A stretch of DNA of 6,080 nucleotides from CAYOEZ01 sp964402955 (GTDB taxonomy: Bacteria; Chloroflexota; DTOL01; DAOUCN01): contig CAYOEZ010000265.1 of the NCBI GenBank assembly GCA_964402955.1, forward strand, positions 1 through 6,080, in the 5' to 3' direction. The notes under the pieces were generated by a model that worked only from the letters and a program-made list of their open reading frames with translations, was not told the origin of the DNA and did not search any database. The translations under genes and the position numbers were made by a program. This document shows, one piece after another, positions 5,804 to 6,080 of this stretch; the first letter of the stretch is position 1, and every line of letters starts with the position of its first letter.

Positions 5804-6043
5804 TCACGGGATGTAGTTGTCAGATTTTGACCTGTTGCAGTCGAAGCAGGCAACTCGGAGATTGTGCTCCTCGGAACTGCCACCCTTGCTAAGTGGGATA
5901 ACGTGGTCGAATTCGATCTCGTTATCGCGAAGCACCTTGCCGCACAACTGGCATTGGTTGTGGTCGCGGCGGACAACCCGAAACATGACATCTCGTGGGA
6001 TATGCCGGCCCAAGCGGCGCAGTTCCTGTATAATGGACCCCAT
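5804..6043 (-). CDS. Small HNH endonuclease-type protein
   Basis: 79 aa from the ATG at 6043. It carries a zinc-stabilised HNH (beta-beta-alpha metal) domain: C31xxC34, then EFDHVIPLSKGG (44-55, Asp46-His47), Asn61, and C66xxC69 followed by NRSKSD. The preceding IPRDVMFRVVRRD is typical of the stretch just before the first CxxC in this family, so the domain is complete and probably able to bind metal and nick or cut DNA. No ribosome site precedes the ATG, and the frame has no stop from there to the window edge at 6080. The protein may therefore be the C-terminal end of a longer one. It is separated from the MoxR operon by its own intergenic region. Its biological target cannot be told; a stand-alone domestic or mobile nuclease are both possible. 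Confidence 0.82.
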   Translation of the reverse strand: MGSIIQELRRLGRHIPRDVMFRVVRRDHNQCQLCGKVLRDNEIEFDHVIPLSKGGSSEEHNLRVACFDCNRSKSDNYIP

Positions 6044-6080
6044 AATTCGGACAGCAAAACGGGCGAGATTAAGATATAAT

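Noticed and set aside
6075..6080. A perfect TATAAT on the plus strand at the window edge
   Set aside because: The hexamer 17 bp upstream is CAGCAA, not a -35 box, and no downstream sequence is available to judge.

Overview
This window is bacterial, with a GC content near 60% by eye. It reads almost entirely on the minus strand, so the text below follows transcription from high to low coordinates. The gene set suggests Chloroflexota or a similar deep-branching, partly Gram-positive-like lineage: a DUF6062 Cys/His protein, a MoxR/DUF58/DUF4129 operon, and a long-form formate-tetrahydrofolate ligase. This is an inference from gene content; there is no rRNA or marker gene to prove it.

Layout. 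(1) 6043-5804: a small HNH-endonuclease-type protein whose frame is open to the window edge. (2) 5803-5595: an intergenic region with a textbook sigma-70 promoter (TTGACA, 17 bp, TATACT), a GCCT/AGGC palindromic cluster just upstream of it, and a 10-bp hairpin followed by a T-run inside the 5' leader (a candidate attenuator). (3) 5594-1226: a tightly packed four-gene operon. Its genes are a DUF6062 protein with two CxxC...CxxH modules, a MoxR AAA+ ATPase, a DUF58 protein, and a nine-helix membrane protein ending in a DUF4129 domain. The gaps are 4 nt, then a 4-nt ATGA overlap, then a 29-nt overlap, so translational coupling is likely throughout. (4) 1225-918: an intergenic region of about 300 bp with a candidate promoter and several perfect inverted repeats in the leader. 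(5) 917-1: the N-terminal half of fhs, cut by the window start.

How they work together. MoxR ATPases with DUF58 partners are thought to act as chaperone-like machines that mature or activate client proteins at the membrane. DUF4129 domains usually sit at the C-terminus of TgpA-like transmembrane transglutaminases in the same operons. Here the membrane protein keeps the helices and the DUF4129 domain but has only about 40 residues where a transglutaminase core would be. The first gene of the operon encodes a probable metal-binding or redox Cys/His protein with an internal duplication, an uncommon partner that may be an adaptor or a client. fhs is a separate one-carbon-metabolism transcription unit. 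No CRISPR array, tRNA, rRNA or insertion sequence was seen.
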